Shown here: positions 7,894 through 16,126 of the stretch, piece by piece
How positions within the stretch are numbered: the stretch's first letter is position 1
Layout of the letters: each line of letters opens with the position of its first letter
Assembly: GCF_040718835.1 (NCBI RefSeq)
Contig: NZ_JBFEFG010000281.1
Span: forward strand, 806,001-870,000
Direction of reading: 5' to 3'
Origin: Bremerella sp. JC817
Lineage (GTDB): Bacteria > Planctomycetota > Planctomycetia > Pirellulales > Pirellulaceae
DNA: 64,000 bases
Notes under the pieces: generated by a model
What the model saw: only the letters and a program-made list of their open reading frames with translations
Told to the model about the DNA's origin: nothing
Databases searched by the model: none
Made by a program: the position numbers and the translations under genes

Positions 7894-9852
7894 TTACTTG
7901 GGGAACTCGACTTCGAGCTCCAGTTCCAGCATCCCACGCATGATACGCACCGGAATCTTTTCGCCCAGCGGGGCAGCCCGAACGATATCGCGCAGACGTT
8001 CGATCGATTGCACTTTCTGGCCGGCCCAACTCAGCAGCAAATCGCCACCACGCAGGCCGGCCACTTCGGCGACGCCTCCTTTGGTGACTTGAACGATTGG
8101 CAAACCACTGGTCGTCGGATCGCCGACGTTCACACCCAGGGCGCGACGTGTTTGTTCGGGGTCTTTCTTCTCGCCACCAGGCTTACCAAGCCCCAGCCCG
8201 CCCAGATAGATATCGAGCATCGAGCCTTCCGAGCCCACCACAGGATGGATCTCGTCGACAATCAAATGCTTGAGGATATCGATATTCATCGCCACGATCT
8301 TGCGAATGCCGGGCACATTGATGTGCTCGATATCGTCGCTGGGGCGATGGTACTGCGAATGGAACCCGGTGAAGTCATGCATGACCGGAATGCCGCGACC
8401 GTAGAACGAAGCATGATCGCTTGGCCCATACCCACCAGGAACCTTGGCCAAGGTGATTCCTTGTTTCTCAGCGGCCGCATCAACCCAGCCTTCGAATTCT
8501 TTGGCCGTATCGAAGCCGTAAAGTGTCAGCTTCTCTTTTCGTAGGCGACCCACCATGTCGTAGTTGAGCATCGCCTTGGTATTCTCGATGTCGAACAGCG
8601 GATGCCGCACATAATATTCGCTGCCGATCAAACCTTGTTCTTCCGCGGCGAATGCGATGAAGAGCATCGTTCGCTGGTCAGGGCCATCGAAGGCGACGCA
8701 TTGCCGCACCGTTTCCAGCAGCGCGACCGTGCCGGAGGCGTTGTCGTCGGCACCGTTATGAATGTCTTTCGTCCAGGGAGCAAGCGAGCCTGAGCCACCA
8801 CGGCCAAGGTGATCGTAGTGGGCACCGACAACGACCACTTCCGAGGCCAACTTCCCTCGGCCAGGCAACACGCCTAACACGTTCTTTTGCGTACGCTTGG
8901 AAGTTTCGACATCGATCTCGCCCCGGACTTGGACGCCAGCCAGGTCGAACGAGTCAGGCTTCAGATCTTGATCGACCTTCCGTTCCCACTCTGCCAGCGA
9001 AGGCTTACCGGCCTGCTTTAGCATGGCGTCGATCATCGAACGTTTGATATGCACCACCGGGATCTTCGACTCGAAATCGAGTGGCATCCGAATTTGAAAC
9101 GACAGCAGCTTATCATCCCCACTTCCAGGTTTGCTCAGTGCGGCCTCGTCGGTCACGATCAAGATTGCCGCGGCATCGTGCTCGATCGCGTTGACGATCT
9201 TGGTCGACAGATAGGCAAATTTCGAGTTGCCGCTGCCAGCGAACTTTTGCGTCTTACCGGTTTGGTCTGGCTCGTGCCGCAGGACGACGACCGCCTTCCC
9301 TTTGGCATCGAAATTGGCGAAGTCGTCGTAGCCATCGCGCGGTGAAGTGATTCCGTAGCCGGCGAATGCCAGTGGCAAGTCGAACGTGCCAGTCGTGGTT
9401 GGCGAAAGAGGCTGATAGTCGCTCTGCGGAACTTCGATCGTTGTTCCATCCGCGGCGACAAGCTGCAATTGGTTTTGTTCGCCGAGATTGACTCGATCCC
9501 GTTTCGAGAAGACCTGAAACGGCTTGCCTTCGATCAAACGCGTATTCAGTCCGGCCAGTTCAAACTGTTCGGCAATGTACTGCGAAGCCTCTTCGAGGCC
9601 GTCGGAATAGGGGCCGCGACCTTCGCGTTCGTCCGACGCCAGGTAATCAAGATCGTCCGCAATGCGGGACTCGACCGCGGCATTGGCGACGTCGAAATGA
9701 ACCGCCGGGCGAGGCTTCTCGACTGGTGCCGTTTCCGCAGAAGGAGCAGCGGCAGTTCGATCGGCGGCGGAGGTCTCTTGCTGCTGGCAACCGGTCAGGC
9801 AAGGAATCAGACCGAGGAGAAGCAGAAGCAAGTTCGCCGCAGAGATTTTCAT
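7894..9852 (-). CDS. Lipoprotein M28 family zinc aminopeptidase with PA and PDZ domains
   Basis: The ATG at 9852 is chosen because it opens directly into a lipoprotein signal peptide ending LIPCLTGC. After a low-complexity Ala/Pro linker, a protease-associated (PA) domain covers roughly residues 140-300. The M28 catalytic domain follows with all zinc ligands visible: HYDHLG, GADDNASG, FAAEEQGL, NYDMVG and the final HSQYHRPSDD. A PDZ domain occupies the last ~80 residues (GGVAEVAGLRGGDLLL). At 652 residues it matches planctomycete M28-PDZ proteins. It should be anchored on the periplasmic side and trim peptides. It is transcribed leftward after the Tad gene cluster, and its in-frame upstream extension would overlap the TadG-like gene, so I discarded that. 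Confidence 0.9.
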   Translation of the reverse strand: MKISAANLLLLLLGLIPCLTGCQQQETSAADRTAAAPSAETAPVEKPRPAVHFDVANAAVESRIADDLDYLASDEREGRGPYSDGLEEASQYIAEQFELAGLNTRLIEGKPFQVFSKRDRVNLGEQNQLQLVAADGTTIEVPQSDYQPLSPTTTGTFDLPLAFAGYGITSPRDGYDDFANFDAKGKAVVVLRHEPDQTGKTQKFAGSGNSKFAYLSTKIVNAIEHDAAAILIVTDEAALSKPGSGDDKLLSFQIRMPLDFESKIPVVHIKRSMIDAMLKQAGKPSLAEWERKVDQDLKPDSFDLAGVQVRGEIDVETSKRTQKNVLGVLPGRGKLASEVVVVGAHYDHLGRGGSGSLAPWTKDIHNGADDNASGTVALLETVRQCVAFDGPDQRTMLFIAFAAEEQGLIGSEYYVRHPLFDIENTKAMLNYDMVGRLRKEKLTLYGFDTAKEFEGWVDAAAEKQGITLAKVPGGYGPSDHASFYGRGIPVMHDFTGFHSQYHRPSDDIEHINVPGIRKIVAMNIDILKHLIVDEIHPVVGSEGSMLDIYLGGLGLGKPGGEKKDPEQTRRALGVNVGDPTTSGLPIVQVTKGGVAEVAGLRGGDLLLSWAGQKVQSIERLRDIVRAAPLGEKIPVRIMRGMLELELEVEFPK

Positions 9853-9892
9853 CGTTTGAAAGCCTTCGACCAGTCGGTCTCGGTTAGAAACA

Positions 9893-11353
9893 TTACGGCG
9901 CACAGCGGAAGATATCGACACGAATCAATCGGGCGTCGTCTTCGTCGCAATTAAAGTATGCCGTCGCCTTGGCACTAACGCCCCACGGTCCCAAATTAAA
10001 CCCGCCGAGAGACTTCACGACACTTTCGACACCGATCGTGGCCTGGGTTCGGACGGCGAAGTAGTTTCCATTAACGCCACTTCCAATTTCAACCCAAGAT
10101 TGTCCGTTATTTCCAGCAGAAGATGTGGGCGGGCAAGGTAGATCCATGATTGGCAGTTCGTGAGGAACAACATGTCGAAGGCCAAGTGCGTCCAATACTG
10201 GCCCCGCGTTATCGCGTTCCTCGGCTCGCTTTCGGCACTGGCCAGATGCTCCACCCGTAGTGTCGTCGATTAATGTCCCAACCTCAGGGTTCGAGGTATC
10301 GCCGTTGTAATAGACACGAATTTCGGCGATTCCCGCCAACCCGTCGCCATCGACTTGAGATGAACTTCCTAAACTAGCGCTTACAGCGGCACCAAAACGA
10401 AATCGCTCGCCGGGCTTCAATGCATCAACACCATCACTCCCTTGGAATTCCATTCGGAGAATATGATAAGGATTAGGTGGGGTGCCGGGGGTAATAGTGG
10501 CATGGTCATACGAGTAATTGACCACGACACTGCGGGACACAAAGGTCCCTCCGGAAGCCGAGGCGTAGAAGAAGTTATCGGGCTGCGTCAACGGAAGCGA
10601 ACCGCCACTGTAAGTGATGGCATAGTTTCCAGTCGTCGCATTTGAAGTCTGTGCCGTGTTAAGCGGAAAGACGTATCCAGTCGATGAAACACCGTCATAC
10701 CAGAGGGAAGGATCGACATCGATTTCGATCATAGTAATCCGCCGATTTCCGGAGATTGAGGATGCTGTCGCCCGATAAGAAATCCCCCATTGATTGCTAT
10801 TACCACTCTTCAACTGACCACTACCAGAAGCATCGACGAGCACGCTTCCGTTGGAACAACTCGGCTCGACACCGGCGTTAAAGGTAACGGTATTTGGCGC
10901 CCCATCTAAGTTAGTAATCGCCCCGAAGACCATCACGCCAGGCTGTTCGAAGTCGTCGTAGTCGCTGATATCCGTGCAGTAGAAATTGTCGTTGATGTTG
11001 GCGGCGTTGTAATTGAGTTGATTTGTGCCGTTGGTGAACGCACTGTTCAAGGTCATGTCGGTCAGGCTCACCGGCACTCCGCGCACGGGATTATTGATCG
11101 AGAATTGATTTCCGAACTGTCGTGCGGCCAAAGTATCGCCACCACCAGTCTCCGCCCAGCGCTTCACAGCGGCCAGCGCATTCGCTTCGAGGCTTTGTTC
11201 CAGTTCCAAGCGAGCCAACCAGATGTTGCCGATTTCGACAGCGAACACCAGGAACAACAGCAATGCGGGAAAGGCGATCAGCAGCCACAACAACGAAACG
11301 CCACGGCGGGCGCGTTGCGAAAGAAAGCTGAGTCGTCGCTCGAAGTTCATCAT
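9893..11353 (-). CDS. TadG-like Flp pilus assembly / pseudopilin protein
   Basis: This 486-residue protein begins with a basic segment (SQRARRG) followed by one hydrophobic helix VSLLWLLIAFPALLLFLVFA and the TadE/TadG-typical continuation WLARLELEQSLEANALAAV. Cleavage after the Gly by the prepilin peptidase is plausible, but the usual Glu at +5 is Trp here. The long periplasmic part is rich in Asn, Gly, Ser and Thr and looks beta-structured; four or more cysteines near the end could form disulfides. It is the last gene of a leftward operon with the sulfatase-like and TadE-like genes (5-25 bases apart). The start could be TTG 11371 or ATG 11353/11350; no strong ribosome site is visible, so translation may be coupled to the preceding gene. 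Confidence 0.75.
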   Translation of the reverse strand: MMNFERRLSFLSQRARRGVSLLWLLIAFPALLLFLVFAVEIGNIWLARLELEQSLEANALAAVKRWAETGGGDTLAARQFGNQFSINNPVRGVPVSLTDMTLNSAFTNGTNQLNYNAANINDNFYCTDISDYDDFEQPGVMVFGAITNLDGAPNTVTFNAGVEPSCSNGSVLVDASGSGQLKSGNSNQWGISYRATASSISGNRRITMIEIDVDPSLWYDGVSSTGYVFPLNTAQTSNATTGNYAITYSGGSLPLTQPDNFFYASASGGTFVSRSVVVNYSYDHATITPGTPPNPYHILRMEFQGSDGVDALKPGERFRFGAAVSASLGSSSQVDGDGLAGIAEIRVYYNGDTSNPEVGTLIDDTTGGASGQCRKRAEERDNAGPVLDALGLRHVVPHELPIMDLPCPPTSSAGNNGQSWVEIGSGVNGNYFAVRTQATIGVESVVKSLGGFNLGPWGVSAKATAYFNCDEDDARLIRVDIFRCAP

Positions 11354-11376
11354 GGGAGGTGGTTGGCTCAAGGAGT

Positions 11377-12828
11377 TTATCGCGACTCGACTGGTCCGTG
11401 CTCAGCCAGTGTTTTCAAAATATCAGGATGCTTGGCGGCCACATCGGTCTGCTCTTGCGGATCGTCCGGCAGATAGAACAACTGCGTGGTCGGCCCCATC
11501 ACCACCTTCCATGGTCCCTGGCGAATGGCCACATGCTTCGGGTCACTCGGGTTCGACCAGCGAAAGACCCGTTGCGTTTGAATCGGCTCGCCATCCATCC
11601 ATTTCAAAAGCGAGTGTCCATCGTTTCGAGGAACACGACTGCTGTCGACCGCATCACCCAGGGTCGGCAAGATATCGATCAGCCCAACTGGGGCATCGAT
11701 GCTGGCGACGCCCTTGTGATGCGAGCGGTAGATCATCAAAGGAACTTGCAGGTTGTCTTCGGTGAGGGCCAACTGATCTTCAACTGGCGAAGCGTTGGCC
11801 GCAGGAAGCCCCACGACGACCATCATCATCTGGCGGCCATTGCGGGCTTCGTCCAAGGCATGGAAGAGTCGCCCGACCAGGCGATCGATCTCGGCAACCT
11901 CGGCGGCACGCTGCTTTTCATCCTTCGCCGTCAGCGTGAAATGGAACTCGATGAAGGTTGGCCGCTTGGAAGGTGTGTTGGCCAACAGTTCGCGGGCCTG
12001 TCCGAGCAGAAGCTTTGCGGCAGAAACGTCATCATTAGGGTCGTCATTCAGATTGGTGACAATCTTCGCTTCAGCACCATTAAAGCTGAGTTTCTCGGGC
12101 AGGCCACTTTCCGGATTCAGGGCCAGTTGGACCTGCTCGTCATAGTAAGGGAGATCCTGGACACTTAGCCAATCACTGCCATCCATCAACAAAGCTCGAT
12201 AGCCCGAATTCCACATCATTTCAGCAATCAGGTTATTGCGGCTTCTTCCTGCGCTAAAACTGCTGCCGGAAAGAAGCATGTGTTGCGCGATTTCAGCGGT
12301 GGGTCCGGCGTAGCATGACTGAAAGACAGTTCCCTGTTCAGCGAGAGCTTCCAGGAGAGGGGTCTTTCCAGATTGCGCATAAAAACCGACGTCCTCCTTG
12401 GTTGCGCCTTCCAAAACCACCATCATGATCAGCGGCGAATTTTGGCCTGGGACACGCATCTGTCGATTCGCATTTCGAAGTGCACTGCGGATTTCGGACT
12501 TGATCCCCGAGAGACGTCGGTCGGCATCGACCAGTTGATCTCGCAGTCCACCTTCGGCGTCCTTAAAGACCTCGCCGTGCGAAGCGAGCATGCCATCGAG
12601 CGACCGTGTAAGACTGTTCTGCATGTTGGAGACATGCACGTCATCGTCACCAGAGAAGTCGTCGTCCGAACTGCCCAAACCGGTCGGATCGATTTGCAAA
12701 TCGCCTTCGCCCGGTCCCGTCGCTTTCGCGGAAGTACCAGAGTCGGAACGTGCGAGATTCGACCAGAAGAATGCCCCGACAATGACGAGCACCGCAACCA
12801 GGACGATCGATCTACCTATCCAATACAT
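11377..12828 (-). CDS. Membrane-anchored sulfatase-fold protein lacking catalytic motifs
   Basis: This 483-residue protein has an N-terminal membrane anchor (residues ~5-25) and an acidic linker, then a domain with the overall plan of alkaline phosphatase-superfamily sulfatases. Fold-level marks are KTPLLEALAEQGTVFQSCYAG near the start, then LIDILPTLGDAV, GHSLLKWMDG, VAIRQGPWKVV and LFYLPDDPQEQTDVA at the C-terminus. The functional motifs are gone. The first metal-binding Asp-Asp is Glu-Gly (VVLEGATKED), the C-x-P-S-R formylglycine site is replaced by YAGPTAEI, and the late S-D-H-G block is missing (VVVGLPAANA). It lies between TadE-like and TadG-like genes in one tight operon, so a structural or binding role in pilus assembly is likelier than hydrolysis. 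Confidence 0.75.
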   Translation of the reverse strand: MYWIGRSIVLVAVLVIVGAFFWSNLARSDSGTSAKATGPGEGDLQIDPTGLGSSDDDFSGDDDVHVSNMQNSLTRSLDGMLASHGEVFKDAEGGLRDQLVDADRRLSGIKSEIRSALRNANRQMRVPGQNSPLIMMVVLEGATKEDVGFYAQSGKTPLLEALAEQGTVFQSCYAGPTAEIAQHMLLSGSSFSAGRSRNNLIAEMMWNSGYRALLMDGSDWLSVQDLPYYDEQVQLALNPESGLPEKLSFNGAEAKIVTNLNDDPNDDVSAAKLLLGQARELLANTPSKRPTFIEFHFTLTAKDEKQRAAEVAEIDRLVGRLFHALDEARNGRQMMMVVVGLPAANASPVEDQLALTEDNLQVPLMIYRSHHKGVASIDAPVGLIDILPTLGDAVDSSRVPRNDGHSLLKWMDGEPIQTQRVFRWSNPSDPKHVAIRQGPWKVVMGPTTQLFYLPDDPQEQTDVAAKHPDILKTLAEHGPVESR

Positions 12829-12858
12829 CTGTATGAATTCTTCCGCTATTCGTTCGCT

Positions 12859-13398
12859 CTAAGGCACTAATTCGTGACGAAATAGGCTGGTTTCCGAGAC
12901 GTATCGAGAAGAGAAGTCAACGCCGAAAGGAGCCATAGTATTCGGGGTTAAACGCGTTGCCGGCAAGCAAACGGTGACTTGAACAAACTGAGCGGTCAGG
13001 GTCGGCGGGGTCGGTGGATCACAACCCGTTCCGACAGAAGCAATGCCAGCGACATCCATCCCGGCGCCGTTGTCATAGACCAGGTATCTCAGGTGCACCG
13101 CACCGACTCCCTGGATCGTTTCGCCACTGTCGATCAAACCACTTTCTTGCAAAACTTCGTTGATCGCGGCGAGCACTTCCGGGGGTGGATCCGTATCACT
13201 AGGGTTGATGACTAATTCCGTCGCGGCGAGGGCGCCGGCGCGGCTGGCCATCTTCAGCGTTTGCTGATTTGCTTGCAGCAGCCCGAACTGAACCACGGCA
13301 AACAGTAAGATCAACAGCACAGGCAGCCCAAGGATAATTTCCAAGAGACTGGCGGCTCGTCGCTTCATTTTGCGCGTCTGCACCATTGAAGAATCCAT
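12859..13398 (-). CDS. TadE-like pilus assembly protein
   Basis: A 179-residue protein with basic start (RKMKRRA) and one hydrophobic helix SLLEIILGLPVLLILLFAVV followed by QANQQTLKMASRAGALAATE, the pattern of TadE-family minor pilins. With cleavage after the first Ala of RRAA, Glu would be at +5, as in processed pseudopilins; the residue before the cut is then Ala rather than Gly. The periplasmic part has a Cys pair (GTGCDPP and QVTVCLP) that may bridge. It is the first gene of a leftward operon with the sulfatase-like gene 30 bases downstream. AGGGGGA lies directly before the ATG at 13398; an in-frame ATG at 13386 gives better spacing and remains possible. Confidence 0.8.
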   Translation of the reverse strand: MDSSMVQTRKMKRRAASLLEIILGLPVLLILLFAVVQFGLLQANQQTLKMASRAGALAATELVINPSDTDPPPEVLAAINEVLQESGLIDSGETIQGVGAVHLRYLVYDNGAGMDVAGIASVGTGCDPPTPPTLTAQFVQVTVCLPATRLTPNTMAPFGVDFSSRYVSETSLFRHELVP

Positions 13399-13732
13399 TT
13401 CCCCCTAAGAACACGTGATTGAATACCTATAATTGCCAATCGCGCGTTTTCAAAACGAATTCCGGCATGAAGAGTGACGCCGGAACCTCTTTCCCAGATG
13501 CCCTATTTAGCGAAATCGCTCAGGCTGGTTCATTTTTTTCAAAATACCAGGGTTAGCCAGTTGAAACAAGGTTTTCCGCTTTTAAACTGAGACCTGTTCC
13601 ATTCGTGTCGGTTAATCAGATTAATCTAACGCATTTGGGATCGTCTTGGGACTTTATGGGGATTTTTCTCAAGCCCCATCGGCAAACGTAACCTAAGACG
13701 GGCAGCAACCCTTCATGGCAGTAGGATCAACC
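13399..13732. other. Divergent regulatory region between leftward TadE-like and rightward pilin genes
   Basis: No gene is seen in these ~330 bases. The region must hold promoters for both the leftward TadE/sulfatase-like/TadG operon and the rightward pilin genes. It is clearly AT-richer than its surroundings. It contains a 10-bp palindrome AGATTAATCT (13618-13627) and a possible rightward promoter described separately. Confidence 0.6.
13561..13588 (+). promoter_or_regulatory. Possible sigma-70-type promoter for the Flp pilin gene
   Basis: TTGAAA (13561-13566) and TAAACT (13583-13588) are separated by 16 bases, matching the vegetative consensus at 5/6 and 4/6 positions. It lies ~145 bases before the pilin ATG, and the palindrome AGATTAATCT falls about 30 bases downstream of the -10. 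This is pattern matching only. Confidence 0.25.
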
Positions 13733-13918
13733 ATGAGTTGGATCAAACAAAAAATTCGGCAGCTGGCGGGCGATTGTCGGGGAAGTGTATTCGTCGAATA
13801 CCTGCTCCTGCTCACGATTGTGGGGATCGGCGTTATCGCCGGATTGGCGACCGTTCGTGGATCGTTGTTGAACGAGCTTCTCGAACTTGCGGAAGCCATC
13901 ACCAACTTGTCTCCGTAA
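13733..13918 (+). CDS. Flp/Fap-type pilin (canonical short form)
   Basis: A 61-residue pilin starting at the ATG at 13733 (MSWIKQKIRQ); an in-frame ATG 18 bases earlier is less likely. The prepilin site is CRG followed by SVFVEYLLLLTIVGIGVIAG, with Glu-Tyr at +5/+6 exactly as in classical Flp pilins, and a short tail (ELLELAEAITNLSP). The type IVb prepilin peptidase encoded at 18970-19515 should cleave after the Gly, and the mature ~45-residue peptide would be assembled into a Tad pilus. A hairpin follows the stop codon directly, before the next TadE-like gene. It is much shorter than the three long pilins downstream. Confidence 0.88.
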   Translation: MSWIKQKIRQLAGDCRGSVFVEYLLLLTIVGIGVIAGLATVRGSLLNELLELAEAITNLSP

Positions 13919-13936
13919 GTCTTGCTTCAGCAAGAC
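13919..13936 (+). terminator. Perfect 8-bp hairpin directly after the pilin stop codon
   Basis: GTCTTGCT (13919-13926) and AGCAAGAC (13929-13936) pair perfectly around two bases, starting at the first base after the TAA. No T-run follows, so it may be a 3' mRNA stabiliser or partial terminator that raises the pilin message above that of the downstream gene rather than a full stop. Confidence 0.45.
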
Positions 13937-13942
13937 CTACAG

Positions 13943-14476
13943 ATGAACGGTTTTCAGTCGTTTCGGGGGAGCGTACTGGTGCAGTCCTATCCACAATCCG
14001 GGCTCAAACAGCGCAGATCGGGCATCCAAGTGCTCGAAGTGTTGCTGCTGTTCCCTGTGTTGCTGATTGCCACACTCTCTTTCTTCGTGCTTGGCCCGAC
14101 GGTAACCATCCGTCAGGCGGTTCAACATGCGGCTGAGGAAGCAGCTCGCGAAGTTGCCAAGAAGACCGGAACTCAGACGACCGACTTCATCGCCACCGAC
14201 GTGGTGAACGAGAGTCTCTCTGTCCATGGCCTGGTGCTCGGTACAAACACTGGCGTCCTGGTCGTCGTAGAGGAAGACAATCTTGTGACCACCGTCGGAG
14301 ATACCTCCCTGGCAACGGCACCCGCAGCGGTTCCTTTTGCCAACCCAGATCAGGTGATCGTGACGGTATATGTCTCGGTGGATGATGCACCGATTCCGAA
14401 CGAGCTCAGCAATATGGGCTTCGATATTTCCGGTCGCCAGATCTCACACCGAACCACTGCCTTCCGGGACAGTTAA
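13943..14476 (+). CDS. TadE-like pilus assembly protein
   Basis: From the ATG at 13943 the protein has 177 residues. A basic stretch (LKQRRSG) precedes the hydrophobic helix IQVLEVLLLFPVLLIATLSF, and Glu at +5 after the Gly fits processing by the prepilin peptidase. The following ARQ-like region IRQAVQHAAEEAAREVAKK is typical of the TadE family, and the C-terminal half is a small beta-rich domain with conserved-looking PNQVIVTVYV-type strands. A TTG at 13922 could extend it but lies inside the hairpin after the pilin gene. It is the second gene of the rightward pilin region. Confidence 0.78.
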   Translation: MNGFQSFRGSVLVQSYPQSGLKQRRSGIQVLEVLLLFPVLLIATLSFFVLGPTVTIRQAVQHAAEEAAREVAKKTGTQTTDFIATDVVNESLSVHGLVLGTNTGVLVVVEEDNLVTTVGDTSLATAPAAVPFANPDQVIVTVYVSVDDAPIPNELSNMGFDISGRQISHRTTAFRDS

Positions 14477-14548
14477 GCGTTCAAGCCAAGCCAGATTCGC
14501 ACGGATTCGCGAATCCTTTCCTAGCACGGATGCCATCAGCAACCCACC

Positions 14549-16126
14549 TTGTTGTCTGTCGGCGCCTTGTCCACATTACGCGAAACAACCATCGATACCG
14601 ACCAATATGAGCTGGAATCCCTGCTCAGTGATCGGTTCGTGCTCTCTTGGCGACAAATGTCCGTCGTCGGAGTGGTTTGCGCGTTGTTCTTGTTGATCAG
14701 CTTCACGCCTCTCACCTCGCACACGACTTGGTCGCTGGCGACGCGTGGCGAAGCGATCCTGGCAACCGGCTCGCTGCCAACAACCGATGTGACCCAGTCG
14801 CTGTCGCAAGGGTTGCCGGTTCATGAAACGGCCTGGCTGAGCTCGATCTTCTGGGCAATCATCGCTCGCCAATCGTTTGAGGCCATTACCTGGGCCACAA
14901 CGATCCTGGCTTCGATCTCCTTAATCACGATCGCTGTATCCCTTTGGATGCGAACCCGCAACTCACTGTTCACCGGAACCGGGACCCTGTGGTTCGCGAT
15001 TTTTGCCTGGGGATCGCTCGGACTCGGAAGTGCCACTTTGCTGGTACTGCCACTCTGGATCTCCTTAATCCTGCTCACCCTGAAGGATCGCTGGGCACCG
15101 TCGATCATGACCGCAATCGTCCAGGTCGCCGTGATCGTCTTATGGGCGAACTTCGACGCGTCGGTCTTCGTAGGTGTCGGTTTCCTGGTGTGTGTCGCGA
15201 TTGGCAATGCAGTGCAATTGCTGGTCGAACATCACTTTCAGTCGAAGCCCCTGCTGACCGATCGCCGCTTCCAAATCAGTCTTATCACGGCCGAAACCGC
15301 CATCGTGGCGACACTGTTCACGCCACTGGGTACCGGTCTTTGGACCGACCTGTGGCAGAATTTCTCGGTGATGGGCACTCTGCTCGACTTCGTCACCCCT
15401 GTTGGTGTTTGCTGGGTCGTCTTGTTCGTCACGATCGGTATTTTGATCGCGAAACGAACGGACAATCGCGTGCTGGTCGAAGCTGGCGTGGTCGCAGTTT
15501 TCGGTCTTCTCGCACTGCTGGCGGCCGACATGATTGTTTGGCTCGGCCCGCTGACGGCGTTGGTTTTGATTCCTCGCCTGCAACAAGCATTGTCGATCGG
15601 GGTCGATCCAATCATTGCTCCGGCGATGGAAGAAGCGGATGGCAAGCCACCCGTTTTGCGATTCGCTTACAGCCTGGGTGCCGTGCTGCTGATCTGGATT
15701 GTCTTCGCCTTGTCTCCCCTCAGCGGTTCGCTGTTGGGTCGAGAACCACGGGCCATCGGCAATCTGTTCAAGCAAGAAGTGCCCCTCGCGGCGACCGCTT
15801 ATCTCCGAAAGAATCCGGTGGAAGGACGCGTCTTCGCACCAGCGATTTGGGGCGACCTCCTTCGCAGCGATTATGGTGGCCAGGCCGATGTCTTCGCGAC
15901 CAGCTCGATGAAAAACCTGCCGCAGCAGGCCAAGTACGACTACAACCGCATCACGCGAGGCGAATCGATCTGGCAGGAAGCATCGCAGCGATACAACATC
16001 GATGCACTGGTCGTCGACAAAACCACGCAAACCGCGATGCTCGAGACCGTTCGCGAACCGAACGAGAACTGGCACGTCGGCTTCGAAGATGACCGTTCCC
16101 TCGTACTACGGAGGAACGGTTCCTAA
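14549..16126 (+). CDS. Polytopic membrane protein resembling GT-C glycosyltransferases
   Basis: This 525-residue protein has a ~35-residue cytoplasmic start, roughly eleven hydrophobic helices (first at ~37-53, last near 375-392) and a ~115-residue soluble end. The first loop reads TRGEAILATGSLPTTDVTQS and then HETAWLSSIFWAI. This matches the common bacterial GT-C-like pattern of 'W-L-x-x-G-E-x-I ... G-x-x-P-x-x-D ... W-L-S', although the acidic residue normally before W-x-L is Thr here. The C-terminal block (PVEGRVFAPAIWGDLL, NIDALVVDK) is the small alpha/beta module often found after GT-C membranes. It sits inside the Tad pilin region and its stop overlaps the next start by one base (TAATG). 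The TTG start at 14549 is uncertain; ATG 14657 would remove the polar N-terminus. Confidence 0.65.
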   Translation: MLSVGALSTLRETTIDTDQYELESLLSDRFVLSWRQMSVVGVVCALFLLISFTPLTSHTTWSLATRGEAILATGSLPTTDVTQSLSQGLPVHETAWLSSIFWAIIARQSFEAITWATTILASISLITIAVSLWMRTRNSLFTGTGTLWFAIFAWGSLGLGSATLLVLPLWISLILLTLKDRWAPSIMTAIVQVAVIVLWANFDASVFVGVGFLVCVAIGNAVQLLVEHHFQSKPLLTDRRFQISLITAETAIVATLFTPLGTGLWTDLWQNFSVMGTLLDFVTPVGVCWVVLFVTIGILIAKRTDNRVLVEAGVVAVFGLLALLAADMIVWLGPLTALVLIPRLQQALSIGVDPIIAPAMEEADGKPPVLRFAYSLGAVLLIWIVFALSPLSGSLLGREPRAIGNLFKQEVPLAATAYLRKNPVEGRVFAPAIWGDLLRSDYGGQADVFATSSMKNLPQQAKYDYNRITRGESIWQEASQRYNIDALVVDKTTQTAMLETVREPNENWHVGFEDDRSLVLRRNGS

